A stretch of DNA of 8,330 bases from an uncultured Synechococcus sp. (GCA_913050105.1 CAJWZN010000056.1:1-8330), one strand, 5' to 3'. Counted from the stretch's first letter, positions 1-6,070 are shown. Made by a program: numbers and translations. The notes: generated by a model from the sequence alone, not told the origin.

Positions 1-1538
1 GCCGCGTTGCGGGTGTGGAGGTTCAATTCCTCAATAAAGAAGGTGAGAACGAAAATGAGAACGGTGAGCTGATTGTTGGTAAAACAAAGGAATGGGTCGT
101 GACCCGGGAGATTTCGATCCAGCCCGGTGATCCCTTTAACCGCAACAAGCTGGAGCGCGACATCAAGCGTCTCTACGGCACCCAGCTCTTCAGTGACGTC
201 AAGGTGACGCTCAAACCAGTCCCTGAGCAGGCTGGTGACGTCACGATTGTGCTCGGCATTGTTGAACAGTCCACGGGACAGCTCTCCGGCGGCCTCGGCT
301 ACAGCCAGAGCCAAGGTGTGTTCGGACAGGGTCAGGTTCAGGACTCCAACATGTTCGGCCGTGCATGGAATGTGGGGCTGAATCTGACCTACGGCCAATA
401 CGGAGCCCTGGCGAATGTCAACTTCAGTGATCCGTGGATTAAGGGCGACCAGCACCGCACGTCCTTTCGCGGTTCGTTGTTCATCAGCCAGCAGGTGCCC
501 CAGGCCTTCCAGAGTGAAGACAACGGAAACATTCGCACCGTTGACGACCATGAGGACAACGGCAATAAATATGCCTATGACATCAACTCGGACAAAAATC
601 CATCCGGAGATGATTTCAACAGTGTCAAAAAAGCGCTGAAGGAATTCCCCAACCGCAGTTGGTTTGATTACGAGGGCGACACCGTTGTTCTGCGCAAAAC
701 CGGAGGTAACTTCTCCTTTTCCCGACCTCTCAATGGCGGTGATCCTTTCAACGACTCACCATGGCGCGTGTTGGCGGGTTTCTCTCTCGCAGACGTTCGT
801 CCGATCAACTTCAAGGGAAAAACACGCCCGAACGCTGTATCAACGCGTGATTACAAGAAGGGCAGGGTAAAAAACAAAGACATCATTTGTGTGTCCTTCA
901 ACTGTGCTGACAGCAACCTGCTGACCGGCTTACGCCTTGCCACCACCTACAACAATCTCAACGACAATCGCCAGCCGACGAGCGGTAATTTCTTCACCGC
1001 CAGCACCGAACAGTTCCTCGGTGTGAACGACGATTCGCCCACCTTCAATCGTCTTCGCGGCAGTTACACCCAGTTTTTCCCAGTGAATTGGTTGAAATTG
1101 CACAAGGGATGCAGGCCTGAGGACGGCGAGAAGGCTGATTGCCCGCAGGCCATTGGCGTCCAGCTCAAAGGTGGAATGATCGTCGGCGATTTACCCCCTT
1201 ATGAGGCGTTCTGCGTCGGCGGATCAAACTCGATTCGTGGTTGGTACAACTGTGATCTGGCCGTGGCCCGTAACTTCGGTGAGGTCACCGTCGAGTACCG
1301 CTTCCCGATCATCAGCGTCTTCTCTGGGGAGTTGTTTATGGACGCAGGCACCGACTTCAACACTCAGAAGAATGTGCCTGGGAAGCCCGGCCTGAAGTTG
1401 AACAAAGTCGGCTCGGGTGTCTCTGTGGGTACCGGTGTGATTGTTGACACCCCCGTCGGTCCGCTTCGCCTTGAGATCGCAACCCAGGACTTCACGAGCG
1501 ACTACCGCTTCAACCTTGGTGTGGGCTACAAGTTCTAG
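1..1538 (+). CDS. bamA: Outer membrane assembly factor BamA/Omp85, C-terminal part (5' truncated)
   Basis: This is the C-terminal part of the outer-membrane insertase that folds beta-barrel proteins into the outer membrane. The frame begins at base 3 and is open to the window edge, so the true start and the earlier POTRA domains lie outside; the GTG at 15 is only the first possible start codon inside the window. Bases of about 96-270 encode a last POTRA domain (REISIQPGDPFN, then LYGTQLFSDVKV). The rest is a 16-stranded-type barrel with the family's loop-6 motif IRGW (1233-1244) and a terminal strand ending YKF with the usual C-terminal aromatic residue. Two low-complexity acidic stretches are present: an Asn/Glu repeat at 45-68 and an Asp/Asn-rich insert at about 510-660. 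Six cysteines fall into three close pairs in the second half. The stop overlaps the lpxC start by one base (TAGTG), which makes bamA the upstream member of the lipid A operon. Family assignment is secure; the cyanobacterial subtype is inferred from context. Confidence 0.93.
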   Translation, partial: RVAGVEVQFLNKEGENENENGELIVGKTKEWVVTREISIQPGDPFNRNKLERDIKRLYGTQLFSDVKVTLKPVPEQAGDVTIVLGIVEQSTGQLSGGLGYSQSQGVFGQGQVQDSNMFGRAWNVGLNLTYGQYGALANVNFSDPWIKGDQHRTSFRGSLFISQQVPQAFQSEDNGNIRTVDDHEDNGNKYAYDINSDKNPSGDDFNSVKKALKEFPNRSWFDYEGDTVVLRKTGGNFSFSRPLNGGDPFNDSPWRVLAGFSLADVRPINFKGKTRPNAVSTRDYKKGRVKNKDIICVSFNCADSNLLTGLRLATTYNNLNDNRQPTSGNFFTASTEQFLGVNDDSPTFNRLRGSYTQFFPVNWLKLHKGCRPEDGEKADCPQAIGVQLKGGMIVGDLPPYEAFCVGGSNSIRGWYNCDLAVARNFGEVTVEYRFPIISVFSGELFMDAGTDFNTQKNVPGKPGLKLNKVGSGVSVGTGVIVDTPVGPLRLEIATQDFTSDYRFNLGVGYKF

Positions 1539-2365
1539 TGACCTGCTGGCCTGAGGACTACTCCGGGTCCTGGACCCTGGTGAATGAGGTGGAGCGCCGT
1601 GGCATCGGCCTTCACAGCGGTGATCAGGCTGTGGTGCGTCTCACCCCCAGTGACAAGCCTGGCTTTCAGATTCGTTTCACCGATGATCCGGATCCGATTC
1701 GTCTGTCCCCGGATCAGGTTCGGGACAGCCAGCTGTGCACCACTCTCGACCTTGGCTCAAGACGGGTTTCGACCGTTGAGCACCTGCTGGCGGCTCTGGC
1801 TGGTTGTGGTGTCACCCACGCCGATATCGTTCTCGGCGGTTCTGAAGTGCCGCTTTTGGATGGTTCTGCTCAGGGGTGGGTCGATGCCATTGCTGAGGTC
1901 GGACTACAACCTGCTGCTACGCCGCGTCCGTGCCCGCCTTCATTGCATGAACCACTGCTGCGCCATCGCGGCAGCAGTGTGATCACCGTCACCCCGGCCG
2001 ATACCTTCCGCGTGGTGGGCATTATCGATTTTCCGCAGCCGGCCATTGGTCGGCAAATGCTGGCGCTCGATCTCTCCCCTCAGGTGTTCGTCGAGGAGAT
2101 CGCTCCCGCGCGCACCTTTGGATTCCGTGAGCAGGTTGAGCAGCTGCGGGCGGCTGGCTTGATTCAGGGCGGGGCCTTGGATAACGCCCTGGTCTGTGAT
2201 GGCGATCACTGGGTCAACCCCCCTCTGCGGTTCCCCGATGAACCGGTGCGCCATAAGCTGCTGGATCTCATTGGTGATCTGGCCTTGGTGGGTTTCCCTA
2301 AGGCTCAGGTCCTCGTGTACAGGGGGTCCCATGGGCTCCACACCGATCTCGCCGCTGCCTTGTGA
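1538..2365 (+). CDS. lpxC: UDP-3-O-acyl-N-acetylglucosamine deacetylase LpxC
   Basis: LpxC is the zinc-dependent deacetylase of the committed step of lipid A synthesis; it removes the acetyl group from UDP-3-O-acyl-GlcNAc in the cytoplasm. The 275-residue protein has the N-terminal GIGLHSG (22-28), the STVEHL motif with catalytic Glu81 and zinc ligand His82, PLLDGSA (105-111), ARTFGF, and the C-terminal cluster His239, Asp243 and Asp247, plus the GSHG His265. These match E. coli Glu78, His79, His238, Asp242, Asp246 and His265, so the enzyme should be active. It is about 30 residues shorter than the E. coli protein, mainly through a missing C-terminal tail. The GTG at 1538 is chosen because it overlaps the bamA stop and places the GLH motif close to its usual distance from the N-terminus; the next GTG would cut into the first strand. 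Its end overlaps fabZ by four bases. Confidence 0.96.
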   Translation: MTCWPEDYSGSWTLVNEVERRGIGLHSGDQAVVRLTPSDKPGFQIRFTDDPDPIRLSPDQVRDSQLCTTLDLGSRRVSTVEHLLAALAGCGVTHADIVLGGSEVPLLDGSAQGWVDAIAEVGLQPAATPRPCPPSLHEPLLRHRGSSVITVTPADTFRVVGIIDFPQPAIGRQMLALDLSPQVFVEEIAPARTFGFREQVEQLRAAGLIQGGALDNALVCDGDHWVNPPLRFPDEPVRHKLLDLIGDLALVGFPKAQVLVYRGSHGLHTDLAAAL

Positions 2366-2817
2366 CTGAATCCCCTGCGCCGGATGTTGTGTTGACCAGC
2401 GAACAGATCGCTGGTCTGTTGCCGCATCGCTATCCCTTTGCGCTGGTGGATCGTTTGATCGCCCACGACCCTGGTGTCTCTGCGACGGGGATCAAGAACG
2501 TCACGATGAATGAGCCGCAGTTCCAGGGGCATTTCCCTGAGCGAGCTCTGATGCCAGGGGTGCTGATCGTCGAGGCCATGGCTCAGGTGGGCGGCCTGAT
2601 CGTGACCCAGATGCCGGATCTGCCCAAAGGGTTATTCGTGTTCGCTGGAATTGACGGGGTCAGGTTTCGCCGCCCGGTGGTTCCTGGTGATCAGCTGGTG
2701 ATTCGCTGTGAGCTGCTCAGCCTCAAACGCAAACGCTTTTGCAAGGTGAAGGCCGAGGCCCATGTGGACGGAGAGCTGGTCTGTTCCGGTCAGCTGATGT
2801 TCTCCATGGTGGATTGA
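2362..2817 (+). CDS. fabZ: 3-hydroxyacyl-[acyl-carrier-protein] dehydratase FabZ
   Basis: FabZ dehydrates beta-hydroxyacyl-ACP to trans-2-enoyl-ACP in fatty acid elongation. It therefore competes with LpxA for the same hydroxyacyl-ACP pool, which explains its usual place beside lpx genes. The 151-residue protein is a single hot-dog domain of normal length. It carries the family start motif LLPHRYPFALVDR (19-31), the catalytic His57 in GHFPERALMPG, and catalytic Glu71 in VEAMAQVGG. The GTG start at 2362 lies inside the lpxC stop (GTGA), which suggests coupled translation; no nearby ATG would preserve the LLPHRYPF segment. lpxA follows after five bases. The assignment is secure. Confidence 0.96.
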   Translation: MTESPAPDVVLTSEQIAGLLPHRYPFALVDRLIAHDPGVSATGIKNVTMNEPQFQGHFPERALMPGVLIVEAMAQVGGLIVTQMPDLPKGLFVFAGIDGVRFRRPVVPGDQLVIRCELLSLKRKRFCKVKAEAHVDGELVCSGQLMFSMVD

Positions 2818-2822
2818 TCCGG

Positions 2823-3650
2823 ATGACGTCCGATCTCTCTGCGGTACAGATTCATCCCCAGGCGGTTGTGGATGCCAAAGCCGAGCTGGCAGCCGGGGTT
2901 GTGGTTGGGCCGGGTGCCGTGATCGGTCCCGACGTTGTGATCGGCGCCAATACCTGGATTGGTCCGAATTCCGTGCTGGACGGCCGGTTGCGTCTGGGAC
3001 GCGATAACCGTGTCTTCCCTGGGGCCTGTCTTGGCCTTGAACCTCAGGATCTCAAGTACAGAGGTGCTCCCACAGAAGTGGTGATCGGTGATGGCAACAC
3101 CATTCGGGAATGCGTCACCATCAATCGCGCCACCGATGAGGGCGAGCGCACTGTTGTGGGTGATCACAACCTGTTGATGGCGTATTGCCATCTGGGTCAC
3201 AACTGTGAACTCGGTAACCGAATCGTGATGTCGAACGCCATTCAGGTGGCCGGCCACGTGATCATCGAAGACAGGGCCGTGATTGGAGGCTGCCTCGGCA
3301 TTCACCAGTTCGTGCAGATCGGCACCATGGCAATGGTGGGTGGGATGACCCGTGTTGAGCGGGATGTTCCGCCCTACTGCCTGGTGGAAGGTCATCCCGG
3401 CCGGGTGCGGGGGTTGAATCGGGTCGGTCTGCGGCGCAGTGGCCTGGGAGATCGCGATGGAGGCAGGGAGTTCAAGCAGCTGCAGGAGATCTGGAACCTG
3501 GTGTATCGCTCTGATCTGGTGATCGCAGAAGCTCTTGAGCAGGTCAAGGACCAGGCGCTGTTGCCGGCGGCATCCCATTTCTGCCGTTTCCTGGACGCCT
3601 CCATTGCCCAGGGGCGACGTGGTCCGATGCCAGCCGTGAGCAAGCGCTGA
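2823..3650 (+). CDS. lpxA: UDP-N-acetylglucosamine acyltransferase LpxA
   Basis: LpxA transfers a 3-hydroxyacyl chain from ACP to the 3-OH of UDP-GlcNAc, the first step of lipid A synthesis, as a cytoplasmic trimer. The 275-residue protein begins with hexapeptide repeats of a left-handed beta-helix (for example VVVGPGAVIGPDVVIGANTW, 26-45). It has the conserved GLEPQDLKYRG (71-81), catalytic His126 with His123 in CHLGHN, His145 and His161, and a C-terminal helical part. The numbering is one ahead of E. coli. Gly174 sits at the E. coli Gly173 acyl-chain ruler position, in MVGG. The ATG at 2823 gives a normal N-terminus (IHPQAVVD near residue 10) and has a GGTGGA sequence nine bases upstream. 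An in-frame start at 2739 would add 28 residues read from within fabZ and is rejected. The stop overlaps the lpxB ATG by one base (TGATG). Confidence 0.96.
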   Translation: MTSDLSAVQIHPQAVVDAKAELAAGVVVGPGAVIGPDVVIGANTWIGPNSVLDGRLRLGRDNRVFPGACLGLEPQDLKYRGAPTEVVIGDGNTIRECVTINRATDEGERTVVGDHNLLMAYCHLGHNCELGNRIVMSNAIQVAGHVIIEDRAVIGGCLGIHQFVQIGTMAMVGGMTRVERDVPPYCLVEGHPGRVRGLNRVGLRRSGLGDRDGGREFKQLQEIWNLVYRSDLVIAEALEQVKDQALLPAASHFCRFLDASIAQGRRGPMPAVSKR

Positions 3651-4840
3651 TGGTGCGGTTGCTGATCAGCACTGGGGAGGTGTCCGGTGATCTGCAGGGC
3701 AGCTTGTTGATTCAGGCGTTGAAGCGGGAGGCTGACCGCCGTGGCCTGGACCTGGAGCTGCTGGCTCTTGGGGGGGCGCGGATGGAAGCAGCCGGCGCTG
3801 AACTGCTTGCGGATACGGCTCCGATGGGAGCGATCGGTTTGTGGGAGGCACTCCCTCTGATCCTTCCGACTCTGCGCTTGCAGGCCCGGGTGGACCGTCT
3901 GTTGAGGCGGAAGGCTCTGGATGGCCTGGTGCTGATTGATTACGTCGGTGCCAACGTCAGGCTCGGTCGCAAACTGCGGAGTCAGTACCCCAAGCTGCCG
4001 ATCACTTATTACATCGCTCCCCAGGAGTGGGCCTGGCGTTTTGGTGATGGCAGCACCACGGAGCTGCTGGGCTTCACCGATCGAATCCTGGCTATTTTTC
4101 CTGCGGAAGCCGCGTTCTATTCCGGACGCGGTGCCGAAGTGACCTGGGTGGGTCACCCGCTGCTCGACAACTACCGGGAGCTACCCGATCGTCTCGACTC
4201 CAGGCGGATCCTGGGGCTTGACCCGGAGGCACCGGTGTTGCTGTTGCTACCGGCCTCCCGACCGCAGGAACTCACTTATCTGATGCCAACCCTGGCTAGA
4301 GCTGCAGCCCTGATCCAGCAACGGCATCCCACCCTGCAGGTGCTGGTGCCTGCAGGGTTATCTCATTTTGAGCAGCCGTTGCGGAAGGCTCTCGATGCTG
4401 CTGGGGTGCGATCAGCGCGGGTGATCCCAGCCGATCAGGCCGATGGTCTGAAGAAGACCCTGGGGGCTGCTGCCGATCTTGCCCTGGCCAAGTCGGGAAC
4501 GGTGAATTTGGAACTTGCTCTTCAGGGGGTGCCCCAGGTGGTTGGCTACCGGGTGAGCCGGTTCACGGCGGCCATCGCAAAGTATCTGCTCGGATTCAAT
4601 GTGGAGCACATCTCTCCTGTGAATCTGCTGCTCAATCAACGGCTCGTGCCGGAGCTGTTGCAGGACGAGCTCACAGCTGAAATGCTCGTGGAGCAGGCCC
4701 TTCCTCTGCTGGAGAATGGCCCTCAACGGCAGCGGATGCTGGAAGGTTACGGTCGTTTACGCGACACCCTGGGGGCGCCGGGCGTGACCGAACGAGCCGC
4801 CCAGGCCATTTTCGATCAGGTGAGCCCATGCAGCGATTGA
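3650..4840 (+). CDS. lpxB: Lipid-A-disaccharide synthase LpxB
   Basis: LpxB is a GT19 family glycosyltransferase that joins UDP-2,3-diacylglucosamine to lipid X to give the lipid A disaccharide, acting at the inner face of the cytoplasmic membrane. The 396-residue protein (E. coli 382) contains GEVSGDLQGS (9-18), GGARMEAAG (41-49), LVLIDY with Asp97 (E. coli Asp98), YYIAPQEWAWR (120-130) and VGHPLLD (167-173). It also has the nucleotide-binding loop PASRPQE with Arg204 (E. coli Arg201), and near the C-terminus KSGTVNLELAL, GYRVSRFT and ISPVNLLL. The loop reads PASR where E. coli has PGSR, a small departure. The ATG at 3650 overlaps the lpxA stop and gives the typical short N-terminus before GEVSGD. 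The 3' end overlaps msrA by 13 bases. Confidence 0.96.
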   Translation: MVRLLISTGEVSGDLQGSLLIQALKREADRRGLDLELLALGGARMEAAGAELLADTAPMGAIGLWEALPLILPTLRLQARVDRLLRRKALDGLVLIDYVGANVRLGRKLRSQYPKLPITYYIAPQEWAWRFGDGSTTELLGFTDRILAIFPAEAAFYSGRGAEVTWVGHPLLDNYRELPDRLDSRRILGLDPEAPVLLLLPASRPQELTYLMPTLARAAALIQQRHPTLQVLVPAGLSHFEQPLRKALDAAGVRSARVIPADQADGLKKTLGAAADLALAKSGTVNLELALQGVPQVVGYRVSRFTAAIAKYLLGFNVEHISPVNLLLNQRLVPELLQDELTAEMLVEQALPLLENGPQRQRMLEGYGRLRDTLGAPGVTERAAQAIFDQVSPCSD

Positions 4841-5445
4841 TTGCCGTTCTGTTGATCGCTCTGCTGGCGTTCCCCAATTCAGCTTGGGGCGCTCAGGCCA
4901 CAGCGGTGTTCGCGGGGGGATGCTTTTGGTGCCTTGAACATGATCTTGAGCATCTGCCGGGGGTGATTGAAGCCACCAGTGGTTACAGCGGAGGCCAGCT
5001 GGAACGCCCCACCTATCGCCAGGTGAGCAGCGAAACCACTGGGCACCAGGAGGCGGTGCAAGTCCGTTTCGACCCCGATCAGATCAGTTACGCCGAACTG
5101 CTCCGCAGTTACTGGCGCAATGTGGATCCCCTCGATGGTGGAGGGCAGTTCTGTGATCGCGGTGATTCCTATCGCCCGGTGATTTTCACCGCGGATGATG
5201 CCCAGTCCCTTGAAGCAAACGGCAGTGCCGAAATGGCCGCCCGGGAGTTGGGTGAGCCTGTTTCAGCGCTGAAGGTGGAGATCCGTGCCGCGGCTCGTTT
5301 CTGGCCGGCTGAGGGCTACCACCAGAACTACGCCGAGCTGAATTCACTCAAATACAACTTTTACCGCTTCAGTTGTGGTCGTGATCGCCGACTGGATGAT
5401 GTGTGGGGAGACAAGGCCCGCAGCGATCGTCCCTGGAGCGACTGA
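4828..5445 (+). CDS. msrA: Exported peptide-methionine (S)-S-oxide reductase MsrA
   Basis: MsrA reduces the S-epimer of methionine sulfoxide in oxidised proteins. The 205-residue protein has a clear signal peptide: MQR, a hydrophobic core (about 4-15), then a c-region with possible cleavage after Gly21 or Ala24. The mature enzyme should therefore act in the periplasm, or possibly the thylakoid lumen. The catalytic motif GGCFWC puts the reactive Cys32 and a second Cys35 almost at the mature N-terminus. Other family motifs are GHQEAV with Glu74, GGQFCDRGDSYRP with Asp109 and Tyr114, and YHQNYAELN. Further cysteines at 108 and 183 (FSCGRD) are candidates for resolving residues. The ATG at 4828 lies inside lpxB, with a 13-base overlap; this start is supported because the signal peptide follows immediately. 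The stop overlaps the next small gene (TGATG). Enzyme identity is secure; the exact compartment is inferred. Confidence 0.93.
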   Translation: MQRLIAVLLIALLAFPNSAWGAQATAVFAGGCFWCLEHDLEHLPGVIEATSGYSGGQLERPTYRQVSSETTGHQEAVQVRFDPDQISYAELLRSYWRNVDPLDGGGQFCDRGDSYRPVIFTADDAQSLEANGSAEMAARELGEPVSALKVEIRAAARFWPAEGYHQNYAELNSLKYNFYRFSCGRDRRLDDVWGDKARSDRPWSD

Positions 5446-5636
5446 TGAGCCTGCAGCTTCTGTGTGCCCTGGTCGTCCCCGCGCTGCTTTTGGTTGGACT
5501 GACGTATCTGGTGTCGACGGGGCGGCTGAGCTTCTCTGCAGGGGCTCTGTCTCTGCTGGCGCAACGGCGTGAGATCTGGATGGTGGGAATCATTGCTCTC
5601 GTTACAGCCGGCGCCATCAAGGCATTGTTTGGCTGA
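5445..5636 (+). CDS. Small protein with two predicted membrane helices, function unknown
   Basis: I do not recognise this 63-residue protein. It is dominated by two hydrophobic stretches, about 4-23 (LLCALVVPALLLVGLTYLV) and 44-62, joined by a short polar linker containing AQRRE, so it is probably a small inner-membrane hairpin. The ATG at 5445 overlaps the msrA stop by one base (TGATG). This is the same junction type as lpxA-lpxB, and it is the main reason for preferring this start over an in-frame one 14 codons upstream. It appears to be the last gene of the bam-lpx-msrA operon: the next 209 bases are non-coding. A role linked to the envelope or to MsrA is plausible only by position. Confidence 0.7.
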   Translation: MSLQLLCALVVPALLLVGLTYLVSTGRLSFSAGALSLLAQRREIWMVGIIALVTAGAIKALFG

Positions 5637-5659
5637 TCACTCCGGTGGCTGTTGATGGT

Positions 5660-5690
5660 TTTTCAGGCGCGAACCGAGAATCGCTGAAAA
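5660..5690 (+). terminator. Possible transcription terminator or stem-loop after the operon
   Basis: TTTTCAG (5660-5666) pairs perfectly with CTGAAAA (5684-5690). The stem extends by CG/CG (5668-5669 with 5682-5683) past one bulged G, around a loop of about 12 bases. It begins 23 bases after the last stop codon of the plus-strand operon, where a terminator is expected. The downstream side is A-rich, not T-rich (CGAAAAAAGC), so it is not a classic intrinsic terminator on the plus strand. It may be an atypical terminator, a 3'-end stabilising hairpin or chance. Confidence 0.35.
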
Positions 5691-5750
5691 CGAAAAAAGC
5701 CTTAAGAACCATGCATAAAACCTATGGAAAAGATTAAGCGAACGATGTGG

Positions 5751-5764
5751 CTTAATTCATTAAG
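5751..5764. promoter_or_regulatory. AT-rich palindrome, possible operator
   Basis: CTTAATTCATTAAG is a perfect inverted repeat of CTTAAT around a two-base centre. A further ATTAAG (5733-5738) and CTTAAG (5701-5706) lie upstream in the same spacer, giving four TTAA-core hexamers within 64 bases. The location, 82 bases before a gene with its own ribosome binding site, suits a regulator site or promoter core. The spacings (26 and 32 bases between like-oriented copies) do not fit the 11-base periodicity of a cyanobacterial Pho box, and no NtcA-type GTA-N8-TAC is present. No convincing sigma-70 -35/-10 pair could be assigned. Confidence 0.35.
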
Positions 5765-5777
5765 TTCCCAGTGAGCA

Positions 5778-5799
5778 GACGGGTTTCCGTCCATCGACG
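5778..5799 (+). promoter_or_regulatory. Two alternative short hairpins in the leader of the 64-residue gene
   Basis: GACGG (5778-5782) pairs with CCGTC (5787-5791) over the loop GTTT. CGTC (5788-5791) can instead pair with GACG (5796-5799) over the loop CATC. The two stems share the same bases, so they exclude each other. They sit 47 bases or more upstream of the start codon, in what is probably the 5' untranslated leader. Both are short, and no riboswitch family is recognised, so regulation by them is only a possibility. Confidence 0.25.
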
Positions 5800-5834
5800 A
5801 CCATGAACGCTATGCCTAAGATCCAAAAAAGAAC

Positions 5835-5840
5835 GGAGGA
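5835..5840 (+). promoter_or_regulatory. Strong Shine-Dalgarno sequence GGAGGA
   Basis: GGAGGA lies five bases before the ATG at 5846. It is a near-ideal anti-16S match and the clearest ribosome binding site in the window, where most starts rely on overlap with an upstream stop codon. It decides the start: an out-of-frame ATG at 5842 is only one base away from the motif, too close to be used well. Confidence 0.75.
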
Positions 5841-5845
5841 AATGT

Positions 5846-6040
5846 ATGTATCTGCTGACCATTAAGGATGGTCTCGGAACCCGCCACATCGGTCCATATC
5901 CATCACCGAAGCATGCGTCGGATGATTTGGACAGGGTTCTGGAATCGTGCTCTGAAAGAGCGCGCTGGCAGATTCATGCACTCGAAACACCTGACCGCAG
6001 CAGTGGTGTGACCCATTTGCCAACTGCGGTTGCGTCCTGA
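5846..6040 (+). CDS. Small protein of unknown function, 64 residues
   Basis: I do not recognise a family. The product starts MYLLTIKDGLGTRHIGPYPS and is mainly polar, with no signal peptide or membrane segment. It has a predicted beta-type N-terminus followed by a probable amphipathic helix (about 24-36, SDDLDRVLESCSE) and a Trp-containing segment (RWQIHALE), so it is likely a small soluble cytoplasmic protein with a single Cys35. Translation is well supported by GGAGGA five bases upstream. It has its own 209-base upstream spacer and ends 30 bases from the convergent minus-strand block, so it is probably monocistronic and independently regulated. The overall shape, an N-terminal strand pair then a helix, resembles many small conserved picocyanobacterial proteins, but no function can be given. 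Confidence 0.72.
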   Translation: MYLLTIKDGLGTRHIGPYPSPKHASDDLDRVLESCSERARWQIHALETPDRSSGVTHLPTAVAS

Positions 6041-6060
6041 AATCAAGCCCAAGGTTCAGG
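6036..6060. terminator. Weak inverted repeat between convergent genes
   Basis: CCTGAA (6036-6041) and TTCAGG (6055-6060) form a six-base perfect stem around a 13-base loop, overlapping the stop codon of the 64-residue gene and lying just before the end of the convergent gene. The position suits a two-way terminator. The stem is short and neither side has a T-tract, so the call is weak. Confidence 0.25.
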
Positions 6061-6070
6061 GGATATTGAT

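Noticed and set aside
2739..2822. Extended lpxA start 28 codons upstream.
   Set aside because: It would be read from within fabZ in another frame and adds sequence not typical of LpxA; the ATG at 2823 gives the family's normal N-terminus.
2790..3578. Long antisense frame (262 codons) opposite lpxA.
   Set aside because: It is the complement of a well-supported gene with repeated hexapeptide codons. Its translation is rich in His, Gln and Pro with no domain, and there is no ribosome binding site.
3392..4156. Antisense frame (254 codons) across the lpxA-lpxB junction.
   Set aside because: It is a shadow of two secure genes in a GC-rich region, with no motifs, and its translation is low-complexity Arg, Gln and Pro.
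5701..5764. Pho box (tandem CTTAACCT-like repeats).
   Set aside because: Only single approximate matches occur, and the spacing is not the required 11-base repeat.
5803..5865. Annotating the 20-codon leader frame as a gene.
   Set aside because: No Shine-Dalgarno sequence precedes it and it is short enough to occur by chance; it is kept only as an observation.
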